Assembly: GCA_934489015.1 (NCBI GenBank)
Contig: CAKSSN010000033.1
Coordinates: forward strand, 1-24,688
Reading direction: 5' to 3'
DNA from: an uncultured Clostridia bacterium
Lineage (GTDB): Bacteria > Bacillota > Clostridia > UBA1381
DNA length: 24,688 nt
Position numbers and translations under genes: made by a program. Positions 1-4,914 of this stretch are shown here, one piece after another; the stretch's first letter is position 1; every line of letters begins with the position of its first letter. The notes below the pieces were generated by a model. The model searched no databases. It saw nothing but the letters and a program-made list of their open reading frames with translations, and was not told the DNA's origin.

Positions 1-63
1 GACTCCGATTTCATCTGAAAGCTTTAATGCTTCCTCTTTAAATTCTTTACTGTACTTTGTCAT
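1..63 (-). CDS. IS3-type transposase OrfA, N-terminal fragment
   Basis: Reading leftward from the ATG at 63 gives 21 codons, beginning MTKYSKEFKEEALKLSDE, before the window ends. This is the typical opening of the HTH_Tnp_1 DNA-binding protein (OrfA) of IS3-family elements, which with OrfB forms the transposase by programmed frameshift. A ribosome binding site (AAGGAAAGG) lies 8 bases upstream and a promoter further up at 89-117. Only the first helix is visible, so the IS3 assignment rests on the N-terminal signature; other families use the same HTH. The rest of the element is outside the window. Confidence 0.75.
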   Translation of the reverse strand, partial: MTKYSKEFKEEALKLSDEIGV

Positions 64-88
64 TTTTAACACCTTTCCTTCTGTTTTT

Positions 89-117
89 ATTATATCAGAT
101 TTTTGGGTGTTTGTCGA
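89..117 (-). promoter_or_regulatory. Promoter of the left insertion sequence
   Basis: On the minus strand a TCGACA (-35) is followed after 17 bases by TATAAT (-10), about 26 bases upstream of the orfA start. The -35 lies in the probable terminal region of the element (about 112-124), as is common in insertion sequences. Confidence 0.5.
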
Positions 118-152
118 CTCTATTTATATTATACCATTCCAATGATATTTTT

Positions 153-181
153 ATTATACACCATTTTGGAGGCCTTGTAAA
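153..181 (-). promoter_or_regulatory. Second strong minus-strand promoter next to the IS end
   Basis: TTTACA (181-176) and TATAAT (158-153) are separated by exactly 17 bases on the minus strand. It lies outside the likely IS terminus and overlaps a small inverted repeat (176-190, TGTAAA-3-TTTACA). It could drive transcription into the IS, or be left from another mobile element. Its origin is not established. Confidence 0.45.
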
Positions 182-224
182 GAGTTTACACAAAATTTAG
201 GATTGACTCAAAAAACCATGATAT

Positions 225-272
225 AAAGCGGGCTGTTTACAGTGTCAATTGACCCTGTAAACAGCCCGCTTT
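225..272 (-). terminator. Terminator-like hairpin downstream of rubrerythrin
   Basis: An 18-base-pair perfect stem (225-242 with 255-272) encloses a 12-base loop that is itself nearly palindromic. It starts 24 bases after the rubrerythrin stop. On the minus strand a run of six T follows a few bases beyond the stem, so it most likely ends the rubrerythrin transcript. The stem is symmetric enough to work in both directions. Confidence 0.7.
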
Positions 273-296
273 ATTAAAAAATCCAAATTACCTGTT

Positions 297-896
297 TTAT
301 AAATTCGCGCCCGAATACGGCGCAAGCTCAAGGCGGATAAAATATCCCCTGTCATGAGAGCAAACCGGGCATATCGGCGGTACATTCGTTCCCTCGTATA
401 TATGACCGCAGTTAAGACACATCCATGCGCACTTAACATCGGAAACATAAAGCTTTTCACTCTTTACAAGCTCGGAGAGCCTTTTAAATCTGTCACCGTG
501 CATTTTTTCTATTTCCGCTATCATTTTAAATGAAGCGGCAGGCGCGGCAAAGCCCTCCCTTTCGGCAGCTTCGGCAAACGACTTATATACATCGTCATAT
601 TCCTGATATTCGTTATGTGCCGCAAAGTCAAGAAGCTCGGCTATGGAATTTGAAGTGCTTACGGGATAACCGCCGCTAAAGTCAATCGTTTCACCGCTGA
701 GCTCCTTCAAATGATTGTAAAACACCTTAGCATGCTGCATTTCCTGACCTGCCGTAAACCTGAACACTGCCTCTATAACATACTGCTTCTGCTCTTTTGC
801 AACCTCTGCCGCAAAGTCATATCTGTTTCTTGCCTGACTTTCTCCGGCAAATGCGCGCATTAAATTCAGCTTTGTTTCACTTGATTTAAAATCCAT
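297..896 (-). CDS. rbr: Rubrerythrin
   Basis: Non-heme diiron peroxidase that reduces hydrogen peroxide in the cytoplasm of anaerobes, with electrons delivered through a rubredoxin-like FeS4 site. The 199-residue protein has a ferritin-like four-helix domain (about 1-145) with EMQH (52-55) and EIEKMH (128-133) metal-ligand motifs. A C-terminal rubredoxin-like domain follows, with C160-x2-C163 and C176-x2-C179. Two earlier in-frame ATGs exist (open to 941), but the ATG at 896 has a GGAG six bases upstream and starts at the family's usual MDFKSSETKL-like sequence, so I chose it. The gene follows bioY on the same strand and has a structured leader that may carry both an attenuator hairpin and a motif shared with the sugar-binding lipoprotein gene at 17605-18939. 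Confidence 0.95.
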   Translation of the reverse strand: MDFKSSETKLNLMRAFAGESQARNRYDFAAEVAKEQKQYVIEAVFRFTAGQEMQHAKVFYNHLKELSGETIDFSGGYPVSTSNSIAELLDFAAHNEYQEYDDVYKSFAEAAEREGFAAPAASFKMIAEIEKMHGDRFKRLSELVKSEKLYVSDVKCAWMCLNCGHIYEGTNVPPICPVCSHDRGYFIRLELAPYSGANL

Positions 897-900
897 AATA

Positions 901-960
901 ATCTCCATTCCGCCGCCCTGCACCGGCACAAACAGCAGCAAAAATCTCTTATCGGCAGGG
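901..960 (-). promoter_or_regulatory. Structured rubrerythrin leader with motif shared with 18946-18994
   Basis: On the minus strand a 35-base block (935 to 901, ending in TGGAGAT at the ribosome binding site) matches 29 of 35 bases upstream of the sugar-binding lipoprotein gene. It contains GCCG (927-924) and CGGC (915-912) around a loop with GCAGGG (921-916). That GCAGGG can pair with CCCTGC (960-955), giving a possible pseudoknot. The second copy keeps the six-base helix with a compensatory change. Function unknown; it does not match a riboswitch class I recognise. Confidence 0.5.
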
Positions 961-977
961 TAGAAAATGATAAGAGA
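945..977 (-). terminator. Terminator or attenuator hairpin between bioY and rubrerythrin
   Basis: A nine-base-pair perfect stem (945-953 with 969-977) is followed on the minus strand by TTTTT. It ends about 48 bases before the rubrerythrin ATG. It could terminate bioY transcription or act as an attenuator inside a longer rubrerythrin leader. Just upstream, 982-991 and 1013-1022 form another ten-position stem (CCCGCGTGCG with CGCACGTGGG, one G-U pair). Confidence 0.55.
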
Positions 978-1079
978 CGCCCACGTGCGCTTTTAAAGCA
1001 TAGCGAGAAAATCGCACGCGGGCAATTCGCGTTCTGCCTTCGTTATATTTTTTGTTATTATGGATTATTTTTATACCTT

Positions 1080-1613
1080 TTATTCAAAAATAGAAAGCTT
1101 TTTAAGTCTGAGCGAAATTATAACCGCAATAATTGCCGACACAATATCTCCGCCGATTACCGTTAAGAAGCAATATGTAATTACATACGAAACCGATACA
1201 GCCTGACCGACAACATATTTGCAGATAAGATAATAATATGCCATTCCGAAAGCATAAATTATTGCAAGACCGACAATGCAGGCAATAACCGCACTGCGCA
1301 AATTGAAATTTTTTTCACAAATGCGCCCCATTGCAAATGCTGCGACCAAAAAGCCTATTATATATCCGAAGCTCGGCTTAAGCACATACGCAAATCCGCC
1401 GCCCGCCGCAAAAATAGGAAGCCCGACAAGACCGAGAAGCATATAGATAAGCACTGACAAAGCGCCTTTTTTACTGCCGAGAAGCATTCCGGCAAGAAGC
1501 ACAAAAAACACCTGCATTGTTATCGGCAAGGCCGGAATAGGTATTTTTATAAATGCACCTATGCACACAAGCGCACTGAAAAGCGCTACCATTGTTATAT
1601 CACGAATTTTCAT
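1080..1613 (-). CDS. bioY: Biotin ECF transporter S component BioY
   Basis: Membrane-embedded substrate-binding subunit of the energy-coupling factor biotin importer. It works with a shared EcfA/EcfA'/EcfT module, none of which is in this window. The 177-residue protein has about six membrane segments and the family signatures PITMQVFFVLLAGMLLG (about 31-47) and GLVGLPIFAAGGGFAYVLKP (about 61-80), which line the biotin site. The ATG at 1613 is preceded by GGGGGA at six bases, so the longer reading to 1646 is rejected. It stands alone behind a BirA-like operator, between the ribosomal protein operon and rubrerythrin. No biotin biosynthesis gene is nearby, which fits biotin scavenging. Confidence 0.93.
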   Translation of the reverse strand: MKIRDITMVALFSALVCIGAFIKIPIPALPITMQVFFVLLAGMLLGSKKGALSVLIYMLLGLVGLPIFAAGGGFAYVLKPSFGYIIGFLVAAFAMGRICEKNFNLRSAVIACIVGLAIIYAFGMAYYYLICKYVVGQAVSVSYVITYCFLTVIGGDIVSAIIAVIISLRLKKLSIFE

Positions 1614-1667
1614 AAACAATCCCCCATTATGCAGCAAAAGCCGCAAACTACGTTATATTTTATTTGA

Positions 1668-1700
1668 TTGTCACCACAATTATATGTGCAATGGTGACAT
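1668..1700 (-). promoter_or_regulatory. bioY promoter with overlapping BirA-like operator
   Basis: A perfect inverted repeat TGTCACC (1669-1675) and GGTGACA (1693-1699) is separated by 17 bases. A minus-strand TATAAT (1684-1679) sits inside the spacer, so a protein bound to the repeat would cover the -10 box. In Firmicutes, biotin genes are commonly repressed by BirA at TTGTTAACC-type half-sites with spacers of roughly this length. The half-sites here differ (CA for TAA), so BirA is inferred from position and gene. Confidence 0.6.
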
Positions 1701-1710
1701 TGTTTTTAAA

Positions 1711-1738
1711 AGAAAAAGCGGATTTTTCCGCTTTTTCT
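1711..1738 (-). terminator. Rho-independent terminator after rplA
   Basis: An 11-base-pair stem (1711-1721 with 1728-1738) with a six-base loop is followed on the minus strand by TTTTAAAAA. It begins 12 bases after the rplA stop and closes the ribosomal protein operon before bioY. Confidence 0.85.
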
Positions 1739-1749
1739 CACTGCGGCAA

Positions 1750-2445
1750 TTAGTTGCCGAGCTTTGCACTGTTTATTTTAATACCCGGTCCCATTGTTGA
1801 TGCTACAACAACGCTCTTAAGATACTGACCCTTTGCAGCAGCCGGCTTAGCCTTAACTATAGCTCCGATAAGAGCGTTAAAGTTTTCCGAAAGCTTTTCA
1901 GCTCCGAATGAAGCCTTACCGATCGGGCAGTGAATGATATTTGTCTTATCAAGACGATACTCAATCTTACCTGCCTTAATTTCGTTTACTGCCTTTGTAA
2001 CGTCCATTGTTACGGTACCAGCCTTAGGTGAAGGCATAAGTCCCTTAGGACCGAGAACCTTACCGAGACGACCGACAACACCCATCATATCCGGAGTTGC
2101 AACAACAACGTCAAAGTCAAACCAGTTTTCGCTCTGGATTTTTGTAACCATATCCATATCGCCTACATAATCAGCGCCTGCAGCCTGAGCCTCGTCAGCC
2201 TTAGGTCCTTTTGCGAAAACAAGAACCTTAGCCGTTTTACCTGTACCGTGCGGCAAAACGATAGCGCCTCTTACCTGCTGATCAGCGTGTCTTGAGTCAA
2301 CGCCGAGCTTAATGTGAGCTTCAACAGTTTCATCAAACTTAGCCTTAGCTGTCTTTGTAACAAGCTCCATAGCTTCAGCTGCGTCATACTGCTTTGATTT
2401 ATCGACAAGCTTTACGCTGTCCTGATATTTCTTTCCTCTGAACAT
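1750..2445 (-). CDS. rplA: 50S ribosomal protein L1
   Basis: L1 binds helices 76-78 of 23S rRNA at the mobile stalk beside the E site and represses its own operon by binding a mimic of that site in mRNA. The 231-residue protein has the normal length, beginning MFRGKKYQDSVKLVDK, with the conserved block KVLGPKGLMPSPKAGTVT (about 128-145). AGGAGG lies seven bases before the ATG at 2445. The gene follows rplK by 65 bases. That spacer holds a second copy of an L1-type leader element (2460-2505) directly against the ribosome binding site. A terminator follows, and rplJ-rplL are absent downstream. Confidence 0.98.
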   Translation of the reverse strand: MFRGKKYQDSVKLVDKSKQYDAAEAMELVTKTAKAKFDETVEAHIKLGVDSRHADQQVRGAIVLPHGTGKTAKVLVFAKGPKADEAQAAGADYVGDMDMVTKIQSENWFDFDVVVATPDMMGVVGRLGKVLGPKGLMPSPKAGTVTMDVTKAVNEIKAGKIEYRLDKTNIIHCPIGKASFGAEKLSENFNALIGAIVKAKPAAAKGQYLKSVVVASTMGPGIKINSAKLGN

Positions 2446-2459
2446 AACATATCCTCCTT

Positions 2460-2505
2460 TGTGGTTATACGAGATATATACTCTCTCCCACTTCTACTCT
2501 TAGCA
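2460..2505 (-). promoter_or_regulatory. L1-type autoregulatory element ahead of rplA
   Basis: On the minus strand GTGGGAG (2491-2485) is followed by a small hairpin (GAGA/TCTC) and then CGTATAACCACA, which ends at the AAGGAGG of rplA. The arrangement parallels the element ahead of rplK (GTGGGAG, GGGC/GCCC hairpin, CGTAATTACCACA). Both resemble the GTGGGAGG of the L1 site on 23S rRNA, preceded here by GTAGAA. L1 bound here would block initiation on rplA. Confidence 0.6.
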
Positions 2506-2510
2506 ATTCC

Positions 2511-2936
2511 TTATTCTTCTACCAATACGCCCATGCTTCTTGCAGTACCTGCAATCATGCTCATAGCCGCTTCAACGCTTGCTGCGTTAAGGTCAGGCAT
2601 CTTCTGCTCAGCTATAGCCTGCAAATCAGCCTTCTTAATTGTAGCAACCTTTGTTTTGTTAGGAACACCCGAACCGCTTTGGATATTGCATGCCTTCTTG
2701 ATAAGAACGGCAGCCGGCGGCGTCTTTGTCACGAATGTGAAAGAACGGTCAGCATACACTGTAATAACAACAGGGATAATAAGACCTGCGTCCTTTGCTG
2801 TTTTTTCGTTAAATTCCTTTGTAAACTGCATAATGTTTACGCCGTGCTGACCGAGAGCCGGGCCAACAGGCGGAGCCGGTGTTGCTTTGCCGGCAGGAAT
2901 TTGTAATTTAATATAACCTGCAACTTTTTGAGCCAT
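2511..2936 (-). CDS. rplK: 50S ribosomal protein L11
   Basis: L11 binds the GTPase-associated region of 23S rRNA and is needed for factor-dependent GTP hydrolysis and the stringent response. The 141-residue protein starts MAQKVAGYIKLQIPAGKATP and keeps the PPVGPALGQHGVNIMQF block (about 21-37) that contacts rRNA. The ATG at 2936 has AAGGAGG nine bases upstream, so the longer open frame to 2990 is not used. It sits between nusG and rplA in the standard order, with an L1-type leader element upstream (2961-3005). Confidence 0.98.
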   Translation of the reverse strand: MAQKVAGYIKLQIPAGKATPAPPVGPALGQHGVNIMQFTKEFNEKTAKDAGLIIPVVITVYADRSFTFVTKTPPAAVLIKKACNIQSGSGVPNKTKVATIKKADLQAIAEQKMPDLNAASVEAAMSMIAGTARSMGVLVEE

Positions 2937-2960
2937 AAATGGCACCTCCTTAAAAATACG

Positions 2961-3005
2961 TGTGGTAATTACGGGCAAACGCCCTCCCACTGAAAAACCA
3001 GAGGG
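2961..3005 (-). promoter_or_regulatory. L1-type autoregulatory leader ahead of rplK
   Basis: On the minus strand CCCT (3005-3002) pairs with AGGG (2985-2982) and CTG (3001-2999) with CAG (2992-2990). This leaves TGGG as a bulge inside the GTGGGAGG that matches the L1-binding helix of 23S rRNA. A GGGC-GTTT-GCCC hairpin and CGTAATTACCACA follow. This is the known layout of the L11-L1 operon leader, through which free L1 represses translation. Confidence 0.75.
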
Positions 3006-3020
3006 ATTTTAACTATATAA

Positions 3021-3034
3021 ACGGACTTGTCCGT
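3021..3034 (-). terminator. Short hairpin between nusG and rplK (weak)
   Basis: ACGGAC and GTCCGT form a six-base-pair stem with a two-base apex, 15 bases past the nusG stop. Only TTTATATAG follows on the minus strand, so it is at best a weak or partial terminator, or a processing point between nusG and the L1-regulated pair. Confidence 0.3.
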
Positions 3035-3049
3035 CTATAACAAAATAAA

Positions 3050-3583
3050 TCAGTCGATAGCGGAAATCTGACTTGCTTCAATCTCAAGCGCAACCTCACG
3101 GTCGAACATATTGATTTTAGCCTTAACCTTTCCGGTTTCCGAATCAACGCTTTCAATAACACCCGAAAAGCCCTCCATAGGACCGGACTTAACGGAAATT
3201 CTGTCACCGACAGAAAAGCTAAGTTCAGACGGACGTACTGTTTCAACGCCCATTTTACGAACCTCTTCATCGCTCAGCGGAACCGGCTTTGAACCGGGGC
3301 CTACGAATCCGGTGACACCTCTTGTGTTTCTGACAATATACCAGCTTTCATCCGTCATAACCATTTTGATTACAACATAACCGGGAAACATTTTGCGCTT
3401 AACGATTTTTTCTTCCTCAGCACCGTTTTCGCCGGAAACGTCAACATTTTCAACAGGCACCTCAACATCCATAATCAAATGCTGAAGACCTCTGTTTTCA
3501 ACGGATTTTTCAATATTTGCCTTAACCTTATTCTCATATCCGGAATATGTGTGTGCCACATACCATTTTGCATCCGCTGCCAT
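3050..3583 (-). CDS. nusG: Transcription termination/antitermination factor NusG
   Basis: NusG binds the RNA polymerase clamp and modulates pausing, termination and transcription-translation coupling. The 177-residue protein has an N-terminal NGN domain (KWYVAHTYSGYENKVKANIE at 6-25; FPGYVVIKMVM around 66-76) and a C-terminal KOW domain (about 120-177, VGDRISVKSGPMEGFSGVI). A short acidic insertion (about 51-60, SGENGAEEE) lies inside the NGN domain. The gene lies 25 bases after secE, the usual order. The plus-strand and alternative-frame open stretches over it are shadows. Confidence 0.97.
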   Translation of the reverse strand: MAADAKWYVAHTYSGYENKVKANIEKSVENRGLQHLIMDVEVPVENVDVSGENGAEEEKIVKRKMFPGYVVIKMVMTDESWYIVRNTRGVTGFVGPGSKPVPLSDEEVRKMGVETVRPSELSFSVGDRISVKSGPMEGFSGVIESVDSETGKVKAKINMFDREVALEIEASQISAID

Positions 3584-3608
3584 AAAGTTTTCCTTCCTTT
3601 CTCACAAA

Positions 3609-3830
3609 TTATAACCAACCGGTAATAAATTGGAAAAGCTTTGAAAAACCGATGTCAAGTACTGACAATATAACTGCAACAACCGCAATAAATACAAGAA
3701 TAACGCCTGTGTTATGCCACAACTGGGTCTTTGTCGGCCATGTAGCCTTAGAAAGCTCTGATTTTGTTTCAACCAAAAAATTCTTTGACTTTTTGCCAAT
3801 ATCCTTTTTGGCAGCTTTAGTATCAGCCAT
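3609..3830 (-). CDS. secE: Protein translocase subunit SecE
   Basis: Essential small subunit that clamps SecY in the SecYEG membrane channel. The 73-residue protein has a charged N-terminus, the conserved ELSKATWPTKTQLWHNT amphipathic segment (about 25-41) and a single membrane span (about 43-65), the short one-span form typical of Firmicutes. A weak GGAT ribosome binding site precedes the ATG at 3830. It lies between rpmG and nusG. A second open frame over the same bases (3602-3838) has no family features and is rejected. Confidence 0.95.
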   Translation of the reverse strand: MADTKAAKKDIGKKSKNFLVETKSELSKATWPTKTQLWHNTGVILVFIAVVAVILSVLDIGFSKLFQFITGWL

Positions 3831-3858
3831 AATAACACATCCTTATCTTAAAATTTGA

Positions 3859-4008
3859 TTATTTTGTTTCCTTGTGCAGAGTATGCTTTTTGCAGAACTT
3901 GCAGTACTTGTTCATTTCAAGTCTGTCGGGATCGTTCTTTTTGTTCTTCATAGTGTTGTAATTTCTCTGCTTACACTCGGAACACGCCAATGTGATTTTT
4001 ACTCTCAT
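3859..4008 (-). CDS. rpmG: 50S ribosomal protein L33 (zinc-ribbon form)
   Basis: This 49-residue protein begins MRVKITLACSECKQRNYNT and ends HKETK. Four cysteines (C9-x2-C12 and C36-x2-C39) make it the zinc-binding C+ paralogue; Firmicutes often also carry a cysteine-free copy used in zinc limitation. The ATG at 4008 follows GGAGG at ten bases. It is the first gene of the rpmG-secE-nusG-rplK-rplA transcript and has a consensus promoter about 80 bases upstream. Confidence 0.95.
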   Translation of the reverse strand: MRVKITLACSECKQRNYNTMKNKKNDPDRLEMNKYCKFCKKHTLHKETK

Positions 4009-4064
4009 TTGTTTTACACCTCCAAAAAACAGCATAGGTTACCGGGTTTTTTTACACATAAAAA

Positions 4065-4109
4065 AAGAGCCCTTAAGCAATTTCTATTATAGCATACATA
4101 AAGGCTCTT
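4065..4109 (-). terminator. Terminator-like stem straddling the rpmG promoter
   Basis: AAGAGCC (4109-4103 on the minus strand) can pair with GGCTCTT (4071-4065), followed by more T. The loop is 31 bases and contains the -10 box. The stem forms only in RNA that reads through from queT, because transcripts started at the rpmG promoter lack the left arm. It could stop queT read-through, but the long loop makes this weak. Confidence 0.35.
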
Positions 4110-4114
4110 GTCAA
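4086..4114 (-). promoter_or_regulatory. Consensus promoter of the rpmG-secE-nusG-rplK-rplA operon
   Basis: TTGACA (4114-4109) and TATAAT (4091-4086) are separated by exactly 17 bases, a perfect vegetative sigma-A promoter. It predicts a start near 4079 and a leader of about 70 bases. Confidence 0.92.
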
Positions 4115-4162
4115 GTATTTTTTAAAAATTTTTAATGCATTTTTAACGAAACCTTATATTTC

Positions 4163-4230
4163 ATACAGCCGCAGCACAAATCTGTCTGTAAATCTTATAT
4201 ATATTTACCACACAAAAGCCCCGACTGTAT
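4163..4230. other. Unassigned folded element between queT and rpmG
   Basis: The 292 bases between the rpmG and queT coding regions are AT-rich and hold no gene. In the middle, ATACAG (4163-4168) pairs with CTGTAT (4225-4230), extended by CG pairs after one mismatch. An inner hairpin GTAAAT/ATTTAC (4188-4193 with 4203-4208) lies inside. No T-run follows on either strand. It may be a structured 3' end of the queT message or chance. Confidence 0.25.
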
Positions 4231-4300
4231 AAAAGTAACACAAAAATTTTAAAAGCTCTTGATTTAAAATAAATAATGTGGTATATTATTAGGTAGTGTT

Positions 4301-4777
4301 TTATCTGTTAAATATGTTTGTTTTTTCGAGAAATTTTAAAAGAATAATTCCGAGTACGCCGCAGGACAATATCTCACCGATAAAAATTGTCGCCGTGAAA
4401 TAAAGGTATGTTCCCTCAGCTTTATAAACAAACATTAAAATAGGCGGCACAATCAGCGTATTAAAAATAATCGGCGGCACGGGCGCAAGATATTTGTATT
4501 TTCTTAAAGCCCGCGTAAAAACCGCGCCCAAAAGCGTGGCAATGCTGCCGAATATAATATCAAACAGCGCGCCTCCGGTAAAAAGGTTGGCAAGAATACA
4601 GCCGATAAAAAGACCCGGCACAGCCGCAGGCGTAAAATACGGCAAAACGGTAAGCGCTTCGGAAAGGCGCAGCTGAACGGCTCCGTTTGCAAGGCCGAAA
4701 ATGTTTGCGGCATATGTAAGCACTACATAAAGCGCCGCAATAAACGCACTTTGAGTAACATAAAGACTCTTTTTCAT
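4301..4777 (-). CDS. queT: QueT-family queuosine precursor ECF transporter S component
   Basis: Predicted substrate-binding membrane subunit that imports preQ1/preQ0-type queuosine precursors through the shared ECF module. The 158-residue protein has about five hydrophobic spans. It shows the family core VQLRLSEALTVLPYFTPAAV (34-53), followed by GLFIGCILANL and a GGALFDIIFGSIATLLGAV block (about 68-86). The assignment is strengthened by a preQ1-I riboswitch at the very 5' end of its message. It is a single-gene unit with its own promoter, divergent from the EamA gene. No queuosine biosynthesis gene is nearby, consistent with salvage. Confidence 0.92.
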   Translation of the reverse strand: MKKSLYVTQSAFIAALYVVLTYAANIFGLANGAVQLRLSEALTVLPYFTPAAVPGLFIGCILANLFTGGALFDIIFGSIATLLGAVFTRALRKYKYLAPVPPIIFNTLIVPPILMFVYKAEGTYLYFTATIFIGEILSCGVLGIILLKFLEKTNIFNR

Positions 4778-4787
4778 AATTAAATTA

Positions 4788-4830
4788 ACTCCTTTAGTTT
4801 TGTTTTATGTGAGGAAGGTTTCGAACTCAC
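4788..4830 (-). promoter_or_regulatory. preQ1-I riboswitch, translational type
   Basis: On the minus strand GTGAG (4830-4826) and CTCAC (4813-4809) form stem P1 around loop TTCGAAACCTTC. An A-rich tail, ATAAAACAAAACTAAAGGAG, follows. The loop's CCTT (4818-4815) can pair with the AAGG of the ribosome binding site to complete the H-type pseudoknot and sequester the Shine-Dalgarno. This matches the compact preQ1-I layout, and it precedes a queT gene. Ligand binding should switch queT translation off. Confidence 0.88.
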
Positions 4831-4837
4831 GAGGATA

Positions 4838-4866
4838 AGTATACCACAAAACAAGAGGATTGTCAA
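4838..4866 (-). promoter_or_regulatory. queT promoter
   Basis: TTGACA (4866-4861), 17 bases, TATACT (4843-4838) on the minus strand. The predicted start near 4831 places the riboswitch stem at the extreme 5' end of the RNA. Confidence 0.9.
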
Positions 4867-4914
4867 CACATACATTAAATTATTAATACACTATTTTTAA
4901 GGCGGTAGATCAAG

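Noticed and set aside
2461..2850. A 129-codon plus-strand frame opposite rplK.
   Set aside because: It lies antisense to a confident ribosomal protein gene and has no ribosome binding site or recognisable domain.
3602..3838. A 78-codon minus-strand frame overlapping secE in another phase.
   Set aside because: It has no family features; the secE frame has the conserved SecE segment and membrane span.
4801..4835. GTTTCGAACTCAC looked like the T-loop of a tRNA.
   Set aside because: No acceptor, D or anticodon arms can be built around it; it is the loop and P1 strand of the preQ1-I riboswitch on the minus strand.
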